Assembly: GCF_000802155.2 (NCBI RefSeq)
Contig: NZ_JQGJ02000003.1
Coordinates: 531,439-595,438, forward strand
DNA: 64,000 nucleotides
From: Pseudomonas frederiksbergensis
GTDB taxonomy: Bacteria > Pseudomonadota > Gammaproteobacteria > Pseudomonadales > Pseudomonadaceae
Reading direction: 5' to 3'
The position numbers were made by a program, and so were the translations under genes. Below the pieces are notes generated by a model. The model did not search any database and had not been told where the DNA came from. It saw only the letters and a program-made list of their open reading frames with translations. This document shows positions 1 to 9,055 of the stretch, piece by piece (within the stretch, counting starts at the first letter, position 1; every line of letters begins with the position of its first letter).

Positions 1-761
1 CCCTGGCCCTGGCCGAAGCCATGTACGGCGGCGAGCAGAACGTCATCACCATCAACATGAGCGAGTTCCAGGAAGCCCACACGGTGTCCACACTCAAGGG
101 AGCGCCACCGGGCTACATCGGCTACGGCGAAGGCGGTGTGCTGACCGAAGCCGTGCGACGCAAACCATACAGCGTGGTGCTGCTGGACGAGGTGGAAAAA
201 GCCCACCCGGACGTGCATGAAATCTTCTTCCAAGTCTTCGACAAAGGCGTGATGGAGGACGGCGAAGGCCGGGTGATCGACTTCAAGAACACCTTGATCC
301 TGCTGACCACCAACGCCGGCACCGAGTTGATCGCCCAGGTCTGCAAAGACCCGCAGAACGTGCCCGAGCCGGAAGAAATCGCCAAGGCGTTGCGCCAACC
401 GCTGCTGGAAATTTTCCCGCCGGCCTTGCTCGGCCGCCTGGTGACGATCCCGTACTACCCGCTCAGCGACGAGATGCTCAAGGCCATCACCCGCCTGCAA
501 CTCAACCGCATCAAGAAGCGCGTGGAGAGCACCCACAAAGTGGCCTTCGACTACGACGACGCGGTGATCGATTTGATCGTCTCGCGTTGCACCGAAACCG
601 AAAGCGGCGGGCGCATGATCGACACCATCCTGACCAACAGCCTGTTGCCGGACATGAGCCGCGAGTTCCTGACTCGCATGCTCGAAGGCAAGGCCCTGGC
701 CGGTGTGCGGATCAGTGCCGTGGACAACGAACTGAAGTACGATTTCAGCGACGCAGCCTGA
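1..761 (+). CDS. clpV: Type VI secretion AAA+ ATPase ClpV/TssH, C-terminal part
   Basis: ClpV is the hexameric AAA+ unfoldase that disassembles the contracted TssBC sheath of the type VI secretion system in the cytoplasm. Only about 252 C-terminal residues are present; the gene is open at the window start, with the first full codon at base 3. Visible are the second AAA+ domain with pore loop GYIGYGEGG, Walker B region VVLLDEVEKAHPDV, sensor 1 LLTTNAG, the arginine-finger region LLGRL, and a sensor 2 segment ESGGRMID, followed by the D2-small domain. The immediate vgrG, Eag and rhs neighbours favour ClpV over ClpB or ClpA. The ClpV/ClpB distinction rests partly on this context because the N-terminus is missing. 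Confidence 0.88.
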   Translation, partial: LALAEAMYGGEQNVITINMSEFQEAHTVSTLKGAPPGYIGYGEGGVLTEAVRRKPYSVVLLDEVEKAHPDVHEIFFQVFDKGVMEDGEGRVIDFKNTLILLTTNAGTELIAQVCKDPQNVPEPEEIAKALRQPLLEIFPPALLGRLVTIPYYPLSDEMLKAITRLQLNRIKKRVESTHKVAFDYDDAVIDLIVSRCTETESGGRMIDTILTNSLLPDMSREFLTRMLEGKALAGVRISAVDNELKYDFSDAA

Positions 762-781
762 CCTGATAGAACTGGAGCAAA

Positions 782-870
782 TGTGGGAGCGGGCTTGTTC
801 GCGAAAGCAATCTGTCAGTGCCATTGATGTTGACTGACACAACGCCTTCGCGAGCAAGCCCGCTCCCACA
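782..870. repeat. REP-type inverted pair
   Basis: Two nearly perfect 24-base arms (782-805 and 847-870) built on TGTGGGAGCGGGCTTG face each other around a 41-base centre. This is the standard Pseudomonas extragenic palindrome and fills most of the gap between clpV and vgrG. It may also stop transcription. Confidence 0.85.
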
Positions 871-917
871 GTGGGTATTCGGTTCCTTCAGTTACTACCA
901 TTTGCACGGGACATTCG

Positions 918-2849
918 ATGCTATTCAACCAAGCCTCACGCCTGGCCAAGATCACCAGCCCACTGGGTCCCGAGGTGCTATTGCTCAAGGACATGGGCGG
1001 CGGCGAAGAGTTGGGGCGGCTGTTCAACTATGAATTGCAGCTGCACTCGCTGGACAACGCCATTGACCTCAACCAGGTACTCGGCAAGCCGATGTGCGTG
1101 AGCGTTCAGCTGGACGGCGGTGGCGAGCGACATTTTCATGGCATCGTGGCGCGCTTCAGCCAGAACGTCGACCAGGGCCAGTTCGCCAGTTACCAGGCCA
1201 CGCTGCGGCCCTGGCTGTGGCTGCTGACGCGCACCTCTGATTGCCGGATTTTCCAGAACCTGACCATCCCGCAGATCATCAAGCAGGTGTTCCGCGACCT
1301 GGGTTTTTCCGATTTCGAAGATGCTCTCAGCCGCCCGTATCGCGAGTGGGAATACTGCGTCCAGTATCGCGAGACCAGTTTCGATTTCGTCAGCCGCTTG
1401 ATGGAGCAGGAAGGCATCTATTACTTCTTCCGTCACGAACAGGGTCGCCATGTGCTGGTGCTGGCCGACGCCTATGGCGCCCACACCACCGCGCCCGGCT
1501 ACGGATCGGTGCCTTATTACCCGAAGAACGAGCAGCAGCGCGAACGGGACCACATCCACGACTGGCACCTGGCGCAGGAAGTCCAGCCGGGTTCGCTGGA
1601 ACTTAACGACTATGATTTCCAACGCCCCAGTGCGCGCATCGACGTGCGCTCGGCCATGCCCCGCCCACACACGGCGGGTGACTATCCGCTGTTCGACTAC
1701 CCTGGCACCTACGTGCAAAGCGAAGACGGCGAACACTACGCCCGCACCCGCATCGAAGCCTTGCAGACCCTGCATGAACAAGTCGAGCTGGCAGGCAACG
1801 CCCGGGGCCTGGGTTCGGGGCATCTGTTCAGCCTCACCGGCTTCACGCGCCAGGACCAGAACCGCGAATACCTGATTGTCGGCGCGCGCTATTACCTGTC
1901 CCAGGAAAGCGGCGAGAGCGGCGTCGGCGCGCCTTCGGCGCAATTCGAAAGCAGCCTGACCTGCATCGACGCCCAGCAGAGCTTTCGTCCGATGGCGATC
2001 ACCCACCGGCCTATCGTCAAAGGTCCACAGACGGCGTTGGTGGTGGGTCCTAAAGGCGAGGAAATCTGGACCGACCAGTTCGGCCGGGTAAAGGTGCATT
2101 TCTATTGGGACCGTCACGACCAATCCAACGAAAACAGTTCGTGCTGGATTCGGGTGTCGCAATCCTGGGCCGGCAAGAATTGGGGCTCGATGCAGATCCC
2201 GCGCATCGGCCAGGAAGTGATTGTCAGCTTCCTTGAAGGTGATCCCGATAGGCCGATCATCACCGGTCGCGTGTACAACGCCGAACAGACCGTGCCCTAC
2301 GATTTGCCCGAGAACGCTACCCAGAGCGGCATGAAAAGCCGTTCAAGCAAGGGCGGCACGCCGGCGAACTTCAACGAAATCCGCATGGAAGACAAAAAGG
2401 GCGCCGAGCAGTTATACATCCATGCCGAGCGCAACCAGGACATCGTGGTCGAGGTGGACGAGAGCCATTCGGTGGGCCATGACCGCAACAAAAGCATCGG
2501 CCACAACGAAACCGTGACCATCGGCAACAACCGCCTGCGCATTGTCAAGCAGGAAGACATCCTCTCGGTGGGCCAGCGCAAGACCGACAGCATCAGCCAG
2601 AGCTACGTCATCGAAGTGGGCGAGAACCTGCGTCTTGTATGCGGCGAGAGCATCCTGGAGCTCAACGCCAGCGGCCAGATCAACCTGACCGGCGTGCAGA
2701 TCAGCTTCTATGCCAGCGGCGACGCCGAGTTCAACACCGGCGGCGTGCTGCACCTGAACAATGGCGGCGGCCCCGGTGCCACGCCGGACGGCCAGGGCGT
2801 CAAGGCCAGTATCGACGCCAACATCAGCGCCGCGTTCCCCAAGGGCTAA
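918..2849 (+). CDS. vgrG: Type VI secretion tip protein VgrG
   Basis: Trimeric spike protein that caps the Hcp tube and carries effectors out of the cell. The 643-residue protein has the gp27-like N-terminal half (phage D3-tail/Vgr family), a gp5-type OB fold around residues 385-470 with the typical segments DQFGRVKVHFYWDR and CWIRVSQSWAGKNWG, and a C-terminal beta-prism of repeated short strands ending near residue 600. No extra enzymatic domain follows, so it is a structural VgrG rather than an evolved one. It precedes the Eag chaperone and PAAR-Rhs genes on the same strand with short gaps, which fits a VgrG dedicated to the Rhs cargo. Confidence 0.95.
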   Translation: MLFNQASRLAKITSPLGPEVLLLKDMGGGEELGRLFNYELQLHSLDNAIDLNQVLGKPMCVSVQLDGGGERHFHGIVARFSQNVDQGQFASYQATLRPWLWLLTRTSDCRIFQNLTIPQIIKQVFRDLGFSDFEDALSRPYREWEYCVQYRETSFDFVSRLMEQEGIYYFFRHEQGRHVLVLADAYGAHTTAPGYGSVPYYPKNEQQRERDHIHDWHLAQEVQPGSLELNDYDFQRPSARIDVRSAMPRPHTAGDYPLFDYPGTYVQSEDGEHYARTRIEALQTLHEQVELAGNARGLGSGHLFSLTGFTRQDQNREYLIVGARYYLSQESGESGVGAPSAQFESSLTCIDAQQSFRPMAITHRPIVKGPQTALVVGPKGEEIWTDQFGRVKVHFYWDRHDQSNENSSCWIRVSQSWAGKNWGSMQIPRIGQEVIVSFLEGDPDRPIITGRVYNAEQTVPYDLPENATQSGMKSRSSKGGTPANFNEIRMEDKKGAEQLYIHAERNQDIVVEVDESHSVGHDRNKSIGHNETVTIGNNRLRIVKQEDILSVGQRKTDSISQSYVIEVGENLRLVCGESILELNASGQINLTGVQISFYASGDAEFNTGGVLHLNNGGGPGATPDGQGVKASIDANISAAFPKG

Positions 2850-2867
2850 TTTCGAGATTTATGCGCC

Positions 2868-3302
2868 ATGACTTACCGCCTCAATGAATTCCAGCTCCAG
2901 CTGCCGCCAAGCGAGTTGCTGGACGCGACGATCAACATCCTCAAGTTCCCTGAGCTGGGCACCTCCCTGATCGTCAGCCGCAGCCTGCTGGCCGAGGGCG
3001 AAACCCTGCAGAGCAACCTCGACGACCAGCTCAAGCGCCTGGACAAACAAGTCCAGGACCTGCGCTGCCAACCGGGCGCCACACTGCGGGTGGGCGCCAA
3101 CCAGGAAGTCGAAGCCATCGAGCTGCGCAGCCAGTTCAACAAGGGCAACGAAAAAGTCTTCCAGTATCAACTGGCGCTGGTGTTGCCGGGCACGCGCAAG
3201 ATGCTTGCCCTGAGTTACGTCAAAGCCGAGAAACTGGGCGATGCCGAAGCGGCGCATTGGGCGACGATCAAGGGCTCGCTGGTATTCGACGTCCCGGCTT
3301 GA
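2868..3302 (+). CDS. Eag-type T6SS effector chaperone (DUF1795/DcrB-like)
   Basis: This 144-residue cytoplasmic protein matches the DcrB/DUF1795 family. Members encoded before PAAR-Rhs effectors are Eag chaperones, which shield the effector's N-terminal membrane helices and load it on VgrG. The family fit is seen in the opening YRLNEFQLQLP, the segment GTSLIVSR and the ending LVFDVPA. It lies 18 bases after vgrG and 12 bases before the rhs gene. The next product starts with a prePAAR motif and hydrophobic helices, exactly the type of effector that needs an Eag partner. Family assignment is firm; the chaperone role is inferred from gene order. Confidence 0.85.
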   Translation: MTYRLNEFQLQLPPSELLDATINILKFPELGTSLIVSRSLLAEGETLQSNLDDQLKRLDKQVQDLRCQPGATLRVGANQEVEAIELRSQFNKGNEKVFQYQLALVLPGTRKMLALSYVKAEKLGDAEAAHWATIKGSLVFDVPA

Positions 3303-3314
3303 TGAGCACATTGC

Positions 3315-6300
3315 ATGTCTGATGCACTCTGGGCCGCCCGGCTAGGCGACGCGCTGAACCACACCTCGATGATGGCCGATATCCTCGGCGGAGTCCTGGA
3401 AGTGGCCGCGAACATTGCGATCACCGCGGTGGCGACGGCTGCCGTGGTGGCGGCCACGGGCATTACCGTTGCCACCGGCGGCTTGGGTTGCTTCCTGCTC
3501 GGCGCGGTGGTGGGCGCCGTGGTCGGCCTGGCCATGAGCAAGACCGGGGCTGACAAGGGGTTGAGCAATATATGCGAGGGCATCGGCAATGCTCTTTTCC
3601 CGCCCACGGTGCAAGCCAACATCCTCACCGGCTCCACCAACACCCTGACCAACAACATCCCTGCCGCCCGCGCCGCCGGGGCGATCGAGTCCCATGTCGC
3701 GCCGGCCGGCACCGAACTTGAGGCACCCGAAGCCGAACCCAGCTACCTGGACATGGCCGAGAATTTCTTCTCGCAAATGTGGCGTCCCACCGTCGCCGTG
3801 CCCGCGCCCGGTGCCGTGCCCAAGCCGCTGGACATGATCACCTGCATGAAGCATCCGCCGATGCCGCCGCAATTCCTGGCAGAAGGCTCGGACAAAGTCA
3901 CCATCAACGGCCAGCCCGCCGTGCGCAGTGGTGACCGCAGCACCTGCGATGCCACCGTGGTGTCCTCCGGGCTGATTTCACCCGACGTGACCATTGGCGG
4001 TGGCTCGGTGGTGGTGCGCGAGATCCGCAGCGGCAAGACCCCAGGCGTAGGCCTGGCGGTCACGGCGTTGCTGATGCTCAAGGGCGGCAAAGGCAAATTC
4101 CTCAGCAACCTGCCGTGCATGCTGGTGGGCGGCGCGGCGTCGATGGCGGTCAGCAGCGCGATGGGCGCAGCGGCCAATGCCGCCATGGGCTCGTCGAACC
4201 CGGTACACGCCGCCACCGGAGCCAAGGTCCTGGGCGATGTCGAGGAGATGGACTTCATCCTGCCCGGCATCCTGCCGATTGACTGGCAACGCTTCTACAA
4301 CAGCCGTGACGAACGCCATGACGGGCTGTTTGGAGCGGGCTGGAGCGTGCCCTATGAGGTACGCGTCGAGATCCTGCCTCATGCCGAGGGCGGCGAAACG
4401 CTGGTCTACACCGATGAACAGGGCCGGCGTATCGACATGGGGTCGATTCCCTTGGGCGGCGCTGTATTCAGTGCTGGAGAAGGCCTGAGCGTACGGCGGC
4501 ATGCCAACGGCCAATTGCTGATCGAAAGCGCGGACGGGCTCTACCGGCTCTTCGAACCCGCACCGGGCACTGCAACGTTGCTGCGCCTGGACCAACTCGG
4601 CGACCGCAACGACAACCGCATCCACCTGGACTACGACGACTCCGGACGCCTGGTACGACTGCGCGATACCTTCGACCTCACCGGCATCGCGCTGGCCTAC
4701 GACGCTCGCTGGCCGCAGCGGGTCGAACGCATAGACCGGCTTTATGCCGATGAGCGCCGCGAAGTATTGATGCACTACGGCTACGACGCCCAAGGTGATC
4801 TCGCCTTGGTCCGTCAGTCCAACGGCCAGGTGAAGCGCCGCTACGCCTACGATGCCGGACGCAGGATGGTGGAACACCAACTGCCCACCGGACTTCGTTG
4901 TTTCTATGAATGGGGCCGGGTTGAAAACCTGGAGTGGCGGGTCGTGCGCCACTGGACGGACGCAGGCGACATCTACACGTTCGACTATGACTTGGCTGCC
5001 GGAACCACGCGCATCACCGACGGTTTGAATCGTATCAGCACCCGGCGCTGGGATGCCCGCTATCAGATCACCGAAGCCACCGACGCGCTGGGCCGCACCT
5101 GGGCCTTCCAGTGGAACGACGAAAGCCAGCTACTGACAGCGACCGCCCCCAACGGCGGCCAGCATCAGTTCAGCTATGACGACGCCGGCAACCTCTGTGA
5201 AACCCGCGACCCACTGGGGCGCATCGAATCGACCGTGTGGCTCGAGCATTGGGCCCTGCCGCTGGCTGAAACCGACGCGGCAGGCAACACCTGGCAGTAT
5301 CGCTATGATTCACGCGGCAACCGGATCCGTGAAACCGACCCGCTGGGCCACGTCACGCGCTATCGTCACGACGCCCACGGCCAGGTGGTGGAAATCATCG
5401 ACGCCGCCGGCAAACGCAAGACATTGCGCTGGACGCCCCTGGGCCAACTCAGTGAACACACCGATTGCTCCGGCTATACCACTCGCTTGAGTTATTGCGA
5501 GCGAGGTTTGTTGCTCAGCAGCACCGACGCGCTGGGAGAGCGGACGCTGTTCAGCTACGACGATCAGGGAAGGCTACTGAGCAAGCAATTGCCGGACGGA
5601 CGCATCGAGCAATATCAGCGCGATGCGAGCGGGCAAGTGATTGGCTACAGCGACCCGGCCGGGCACACCACCCGTTTCCAACATACCTTGAGCGGGCAGC
5701 TGCAGGTACGCACCGACGCCCACGGCCGCCGGGTGGAACTGAGCTACGACAACTACGGGCGGCTGCTGGCGCTGACCAACGAAAATGGCGAGAGCTACCG
5801 GTTTGCCTGGGACGCCGCCGATCGCCTGGCCGTCGAACACAGCCTGGACGGCAGCCTCAAGCGCTACGCCTACGATCCACTGGACAATGTGACCCGGGTG
5901 GAAGCCGTTGCGGTGCCCGGCAGCACCGACCTGGACCTGTCGCCGCAGGCTCCAGTCATCCATGAACTGCAACGCGATGCAGTGGGACGCCTGACAGCGA
6001 AGGTCACCGAAGACGGACGCACCGAGTACAGCTACGACGCCCTCGACCAGGTCAACGCCGTCGCGTTCACCAGCAACACCGGTGAACAGCAGAAGATCGG
6101 CTTCGGTTACGACGCACTGGGGCAATTGATCGTCGAGCAGAGCTGGGCCGGGCGCCTCGAACATCGCTATGACGAATTGGGCAATCTGACCCAGACGTTG
6201 CTCCCCGACGGTCGCTGGCTGAACCGCCTGCACTACGGCAGCGGCCACCTGCACCAGATCAACCTCGATGGCCAGGTCATCAGTGATTTTGAACGCGACC

Positions 6301-7760
6301 GCCTGCATCGCGAAGTGCTACGCACCCAAGGCCGCCTCAGCACCCGTAGCGAATATGACCGCAGCGGCCGCCTGCGGGCTCGCCAACGTCGGCAGCAGGA
6401 TCAATCCACTTTGTTGCCAGCGATGGTGCGGTCACTGTTTGGCTTTGACGCCAGCGACCAATTGGTCGAACGCTTCGACAGCCAACCCGATGGCGCCCAT
6501 CGCCACTTGCTGCACTACGACGCCACGGGTCGCATTCTTGCTAGCCAGGACAACCTCCAGGGCCAGCGCGAAGGCTTCGCTTACGATCCGTCCGCCAACT
6601 TGCTTGACGGGCTGTCGTCCGGCACGGGTCGAGTCGCACATAACCGCTTGCTGACCTACCAGGACAAGCGCTACCGCTACGACGGTTTCGGTCGCATGGT
6701 CGAAAAGCGCGGTGCCCGGCGCGGCGTCCAGCGTTTTCGCTACGACGCCGAACAGCGCCTGGTGGAGGTTCGCAACGATAACGGCTCGGTCGTGAAGATG
6801 ACCTATGACCCGTTGGGTCGACGTATCGAAAAAGCCCACTACGACCGCCACGGCACCTTGCTCGGCCGAACCCGTTTCACCTGGGATGCGCTGCAACTGT
6901 TGCAGGAGCACAGCGACGGCCAGACCAGCCTCTACATCTACGCCGACGACAGCCACGAACCCCTGGCGCGAGTCGACGGCCTGGGCGAGCAACAGAAAGT
7001 CCGTTATTACCACAACGACTTCAATGGCCTGCCCGAACAGCTTTGCGAAGCCGACGGCCATACACTCTGGCGCGCCCGCTACCATGTATGGGGGAGCACG
7101 GCCGAAGAGCTTCGCGAACCGTATTACATCGAAGAACAGAACCTGCGTTTCCAGGGCCAATACCTGGACCGTGAAACCGGGCTGCACTACAACACACTGC
7201 GCTACTACGACCCGGACATCGGGCGCTTCACCACACCGGACCCCATCGGCCTGGCCGGTGGGCTGAATCTCTACCAGTACGCGCCGAATCCGGTGAGCTG
7301 GATCGACCCCTCAGGGTTGATGAAATGCTCCACGCCGCCCAAGGGTCGCAAGGTCAACCGAACGGTCTATCGCTTTGAAGAGCCTGGACGGATCAGCACG
7401 ACTTGGACGGCACACAAGTGGAACGTTGCCGCCCGGCACCGCTATACCGCCCCTGGACTGGGCGGTGTCTATGGCGCCAACTCGCGCAAGACCGCCATGG
7501 GCGAGGTGAATCACTGGGGCGTGGACCTGTCCACGCGGGTGCTGGTTAGCAAAAAAGTGCAACTCAATAACGTCCTGGACCTGACCCGGGCCGATGTGCG
7601 CAAGCAATTGGGCGTATCGCTCAAAAGCATCACCGGCAACAAATACACCCAGACTCATCAGATCGGCGCCTGGGCCAAGGCCAACGGCTATGATGGGATC
7701 CTGGCGCCGTCGGCCCGAAACCCGACAGGCAGCAACTTGATCTCCTTCGAAGGTTTTTAG
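3315..7760 (+). CDS. PAAR-Rhs T6SS effector with C-terminal RES-like NAD+-degrading toxin
   Basis: 1481-residue polymorphic toxin. In order: a prePAAR motif (AARLGDALNHTSMM, residues 7-20); hydrophobic helices at about 31-73; a PAAR-like region around 90-235; a second hydrophobic stretch at about 245-300; YD/Rhs repeats from about 300 to 1300; and the core-terminating block DPIGLAGG...DPSGL ending at residue 1335, after which Rhs proteins cut off their toxin. The last 146 residues have the layout of a RES domain: VYR with R1353, TAMGEV with E1397, and GILAPSAR with S1466 followed by SNLISF. RES enzymes destroy NAD+ or ADP-ribosylate targets. The Rhs shell should encapsulate the toxin, and VgrG plus the Eag protein should deliver it. 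The Rhs architecture is certain; the RES call is motif-based. Confidence 0.9.
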   Translation: MSDALWAARLGDALNHTSMMADILGGVLEVAANIAITAVATAAVVAATGITVATGGLGCFLLGAVVGAVVGLAMSKTGADKGLSNICEGIGNALFPPTVQANILTGSTNTLTNNIPAARAAGAIESHVAPAGTELEAPEAEPSYLDMAENFFSQMWRPTVAVPAPGAVPKPLDMITCMKHPPMPPQFLAEGSDKVTINGQPAVRSGDRSTCDATVVSSGLISPDVTIGGGSVVVREIRSGKTPGVGLAVTALLMLKGGKGKFLSNLPCMLVGGAASMAVSSAMGAAANAAMGSSNPVHAATGAKVLGDVEEMDFILPGILPIDWQRFYNSRDERHDGLFGAGWSVPYEVRVEILPHAEGGETLVYTDEQGRRIDMGSIPLGGAVFSAGEGLSVRRHANGQLLIESADGLYRLFEPAPGTATLLRLDQLGDRNDNRIHLDYDDSGRLVRLRDTFDLTGIALAYDARWPQRVERIDRLYADERREVLMHYGYDAQGDLALVRQSNGQVKRRYAYDAGRRMVEHQLPTGLRCFYEWGRVENLEWRVVRHWTDAGDIYTFDYDLAAGTTRITDGLNRISTRRWDARYQITEATDALGRTWAFQWNDESQLLTATAPNGGQHQFSYDDAGNLCETRDPLGRIESTVWLEHWALPLAETDAAGNTWQYRYDSRGNRIRETDPLGHVTRYRHDAHGQVVEIIDAAGKRKTLRWTPLGQLSEHTDCSGYTTRLSYCERGLLLSSTDALGERTLFSYDDQGRLLSKQLPDGRIEQYQRDASGQVIGYSDPAGHTTRFQHTLSGQLQVRTDAHGRRVELSYDNYGRLLALTNENGESYRFAWDAADRLAVEHSLDGSLKRYAYDPLDNVTRVEAVAVPGSTDLDLSPQAPVIHELQRDAVGRLTAKVTEDGRTEYSYDALDQVNAVAFTSNTGEQQKIGFGYDALGQLIVEQSWAGRLEHRYDELGNLTQTLLPDGRWLNRLHYGSGHLHQINLDGQVISDFERDRLHREVLRTQGRLSTRSEYDRSGRLRARQRRQQDQSTLLPAMVRSLFGFDASDQLVERFDSQPDGAHRHLLHYDATGRILASQDNLQGQREGFAYDPSANLLDGLSSGTGRVAHNRLLTYQDKRYRYDGFGRMVEKRGARRGVQRFRYDAEQRLVEVRNDNGSVVKMTYDPLGRRIEKAHYDRHGTLLGRTRFTWDALQLLQEHSDGQTSLYIYADDSHEPLARVDGLGEQQKVRYYHNDFNGLPEQLCEADGHTLWRARYHVWGSTAEELREPYYIEEQNLRFQGQYLDRETGLHYNTLRYYDPDIGRFTTPDPIGLAGGLNLYQYAPNPVSWIDPSGLMKCSTPPKGRKVNRTVYRFEEPGRISTTWTAHKWNVAARHRYTAPGLGGVYGANSRKTAMGEVNHWGVDLSTRVLVSKKVQLNNVLDLTRADVRKQLGVSLKSITGNKYTQTHQIGAWAKANGYDGILAPSARNPTGSNLISFEGF

Positions 7761-7761
7761 T

Positions 7762-8040
7762 ATGGGCTTGGAAGACGAATACGTCGGTGATGCCGGTTGG
7801 CAAAGCTTCGTGCAAGTGTACGAAGAGGATTACCTCAACGATGACGCCCGAGCCCTGGCCAAGGCCATGGATGACCATCTGGACATGGCCGTTGTGCTCT
7901 GCGGAAAAATGGGACGCGAGAGAGCGCTGCAGTGGCTGGAACGGTCCGTGCCTGCCCTGGGCGACAAACGCCCGGCCGATTGCCTCAAGTCGCCGAAACT
8001 GATCAAGCGCCTGAGAATGGCGCTGATGAGCATGCCGTAG
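7762..8040 (+). CDS. Predicted immunity protein, MbcA/ParS-type antitoxin domain (DUF2384-like)
   Basis: 92 residues, starting one base after the rhs stop codon, as is usual for immunity genes. The C-terminal half (ALQWLERSVPALGDKRPADC and the following leucine-rich helix) matches the toxin-binding domain of MbcA/ParS/Xre antitoxins: A-WL---P-LG---P---L followed by a leucine-rich helix. These antitoxins are the known partners of RES toxins. The N-terminal Xre DNA-binding domain of the chromosomal antitoxins is absent; the N-terminus is a short acidic helix instead. It probably neutralises the Rhs C-terminal toxin in the producing cell by plugging its NAD+ site. The match is by eye and should be treated as probable. 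Confidence 0.72.
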   Translation: MGLEDEYVGDAGWQSFVQVYEEDYLNDDARALAKAMDDHLDMAVVLCGKMGRERALQWLERSVPALGDKRPADCLKSPKLIKRLRMALMSMP

Positions 8041-8521
8041 TCGAGCGGTAGGAGAACTCGGCGGAAGCCCCTGAAAGGCACGTTTTCCTACAGAAATATC
8101 GCATCAACCGATTGCGGTTGCTGCACAACCGAGCGGGAGCAAGCTCCCTCGCCACGGGTTTTCGGGTGAATCCGAGGGTGTGTTTATTCGCTGTCCCTTA
8201 GCTTTCCACCAAGCCACACATCCTTGCGCCTTTGCCTACAACTACGCCAGAATCCGCCGGCTTGTGCGCCTTGCTCCCGGGTTCTATCGTTTGCCTGCCA
8301 CTGCTCATCAGTGGTCGGGTTTAGTAGCCCGAGGTTTTCCCGCAAGATGCATGAGTCCTCAACTCAGGCAGGTATCTCAATTCCTGTCCTTGATGGTGAC
8401 TGTGCGCAGGGCGCTTCGGCGCGCCGGCAATGCTGGAATCCCCGGTCTACTAACCTGCGTACAGCCGCCACCCTTCTTTTAGTAGGGACAGGGTCGCGGC
8501 CTAATTTGAGGATTCCAGCTT
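8041..8521. other. Gene-poor interval with REP remnant and structured leader
   Basis: 481 bases. A degenerate REP (GCGGGAGCAAGCTCCCTCGCC, 8133-8153) lies near the left side. The stretch from about 8180 to the next start codon looks like a structured, probably non-coding leader. It contains a short hairpin with CGGG and CCCG arms around 8315-8333, a GCGC-TTCG-GCGC tetraloop hairpin at 8411-8422, and long-range arms 8432-8441 / 8510-8519 next to the start of the following gene. Open frames through here have no convincing codon character. Confidence 0.5.
8432..8519 (+). promoter_or_regulatory. Leader inverted repeat that can mask the ribosome binding site
   Basis: GCTGGAATCC (8432-8441) is the exact reverse complement of GGATTCCAGC (8510-8519). 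The second arm overlaps the GAGGA ribosome binding site (8508-8512) of the gene that starts at 8522. Pairing would hide the ribosome binding site, while the bases between the arms can form alternative hairpins. The arrangement suggests translational control. The base pairing is seen directly; the function is inferred. Confidence 0.5.
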
Positions 8522-8884
8522 ATGTTCAAGATAACGCCAAACCCTCCAGAAGCAGACCCCAACTCTCCTTATCTGGACGGCCTCAACGCCAAGCAACTCG
8601 AAGAAGCCACTACCCGCGCACTGGACTTTTATCTGAAGCCCAAACCAACAAGACCTAAAGAAACCATAAAGCCCGGCCAGCTATTCACCGTAGTAAAAGA
8701 CCTCGACAACGAATGCCTGTTGGCCAACCTCAGCGAAACCCTGGCCTCAGCCGATGCGATGGTCAATGAACTGGCGTTCGATATGGAAGGCTCCAACCGT
8801 CACGTGCTGCTTGGGATCCAGCAATTGATCGAGCTGGGTTCGTTGCTGGCGAATCGCGTGTTGGATAACGTCGATCCCCGATAG
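8522..8884 (+). CDS. DUF6124/DUF3077-type small protein
   Basis: 120-residue protein of a family that I know only from Pseudomonas and relatives. The N-terminus has the recurring pattern TPNPPEADPNSPY followed by an ALDFYL helix. The C-terminal half has the family block LLANLSETLASADAMV-ELAFDMEGSNRHVLLGIQQLIEL, which is helical and may dimerise. No catalytic motif, signal peptide or membrane segment is visible, and the function is unknown. It stands alone between a REP element and a strong terminator, behind an unusually long structured leader. Confidence 0.75.
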   Translation: MFKITPNPPEADPNSPYLDGLNAKQLEEATTRALDFYLKPKPTRPKETIKPGQLFTVVKDLDNECLLANLSETLASADAMVNELAFDMEGSNRHVLLGIQQLIELGSLLANRVLDNVDPR

Positions 8885-8890
8885 CCGCCG

Positions 8891-8946
8891 CACCGCAAGC
8901 GCCTGTGGCGAGCGGATTTATCCCCTCGCCACAGGGGCTTGCGGTG
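8891..8946. repeat. REP-type inverted pair
   Basis: Arms CACCGCAAGCGCCTGTGGCG (from 8891) and CGCCACAGGGGCTTGCGGTG (ending 8946) form a near-perfect palindrome right after the DUF6124 gene. It belongs to the GTGGCGAG family of extragenic elements. Confidence 0.8.
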
Positions 8947-8977
8947 GATTAACAGATGGTTGCTATCTAACAGCCAC

Positions 8978-9017
8978 AAAAAAAGGCATACCGATCACCT
9001 TCGGTATGCCTTTTTTG
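8978..9017. terminator. Bidirectional intrinsic terminator
   Basis: A stem of GGCATACCGA and TCGGTATGCC around a 6-base loop is flanked by an A-run on the left and a T-run on the right. It can therefore end both the DUF6124 transcript (plus) and the hupA transcript (minus). Confidence 0.92.
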
Positions 9018-9055
9018 TTGCCGCTTCCTTCCCTCGATCGAGGTACTCGCCGCAA

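Noticed and set aside
978..2162. Long minus-strand open frame opposite vgrG, and similar ones opposite phoR, aspA and the symporter gene
   Set aside because: All shadow conserved genes and have no family features.
7320..7760. Rhs tip as a nuclease or deaminase toxin
   Set aside because: No HNH, PD-(D/E)XK or zinc deaminase motif is present. The R/E/S landmarks and the ParS-like neighbour favour a RES-type fold; a classical ADP-ribosyltransferase remains the nearest alternative.
8224..8658. Open frame running through the DUF6124 leader into the gene
   Set aside because: It overlaps the DUF6124 gene in another frame and crosses the structured leader. Its composition is not protein-like and it has no ribosome binding site.
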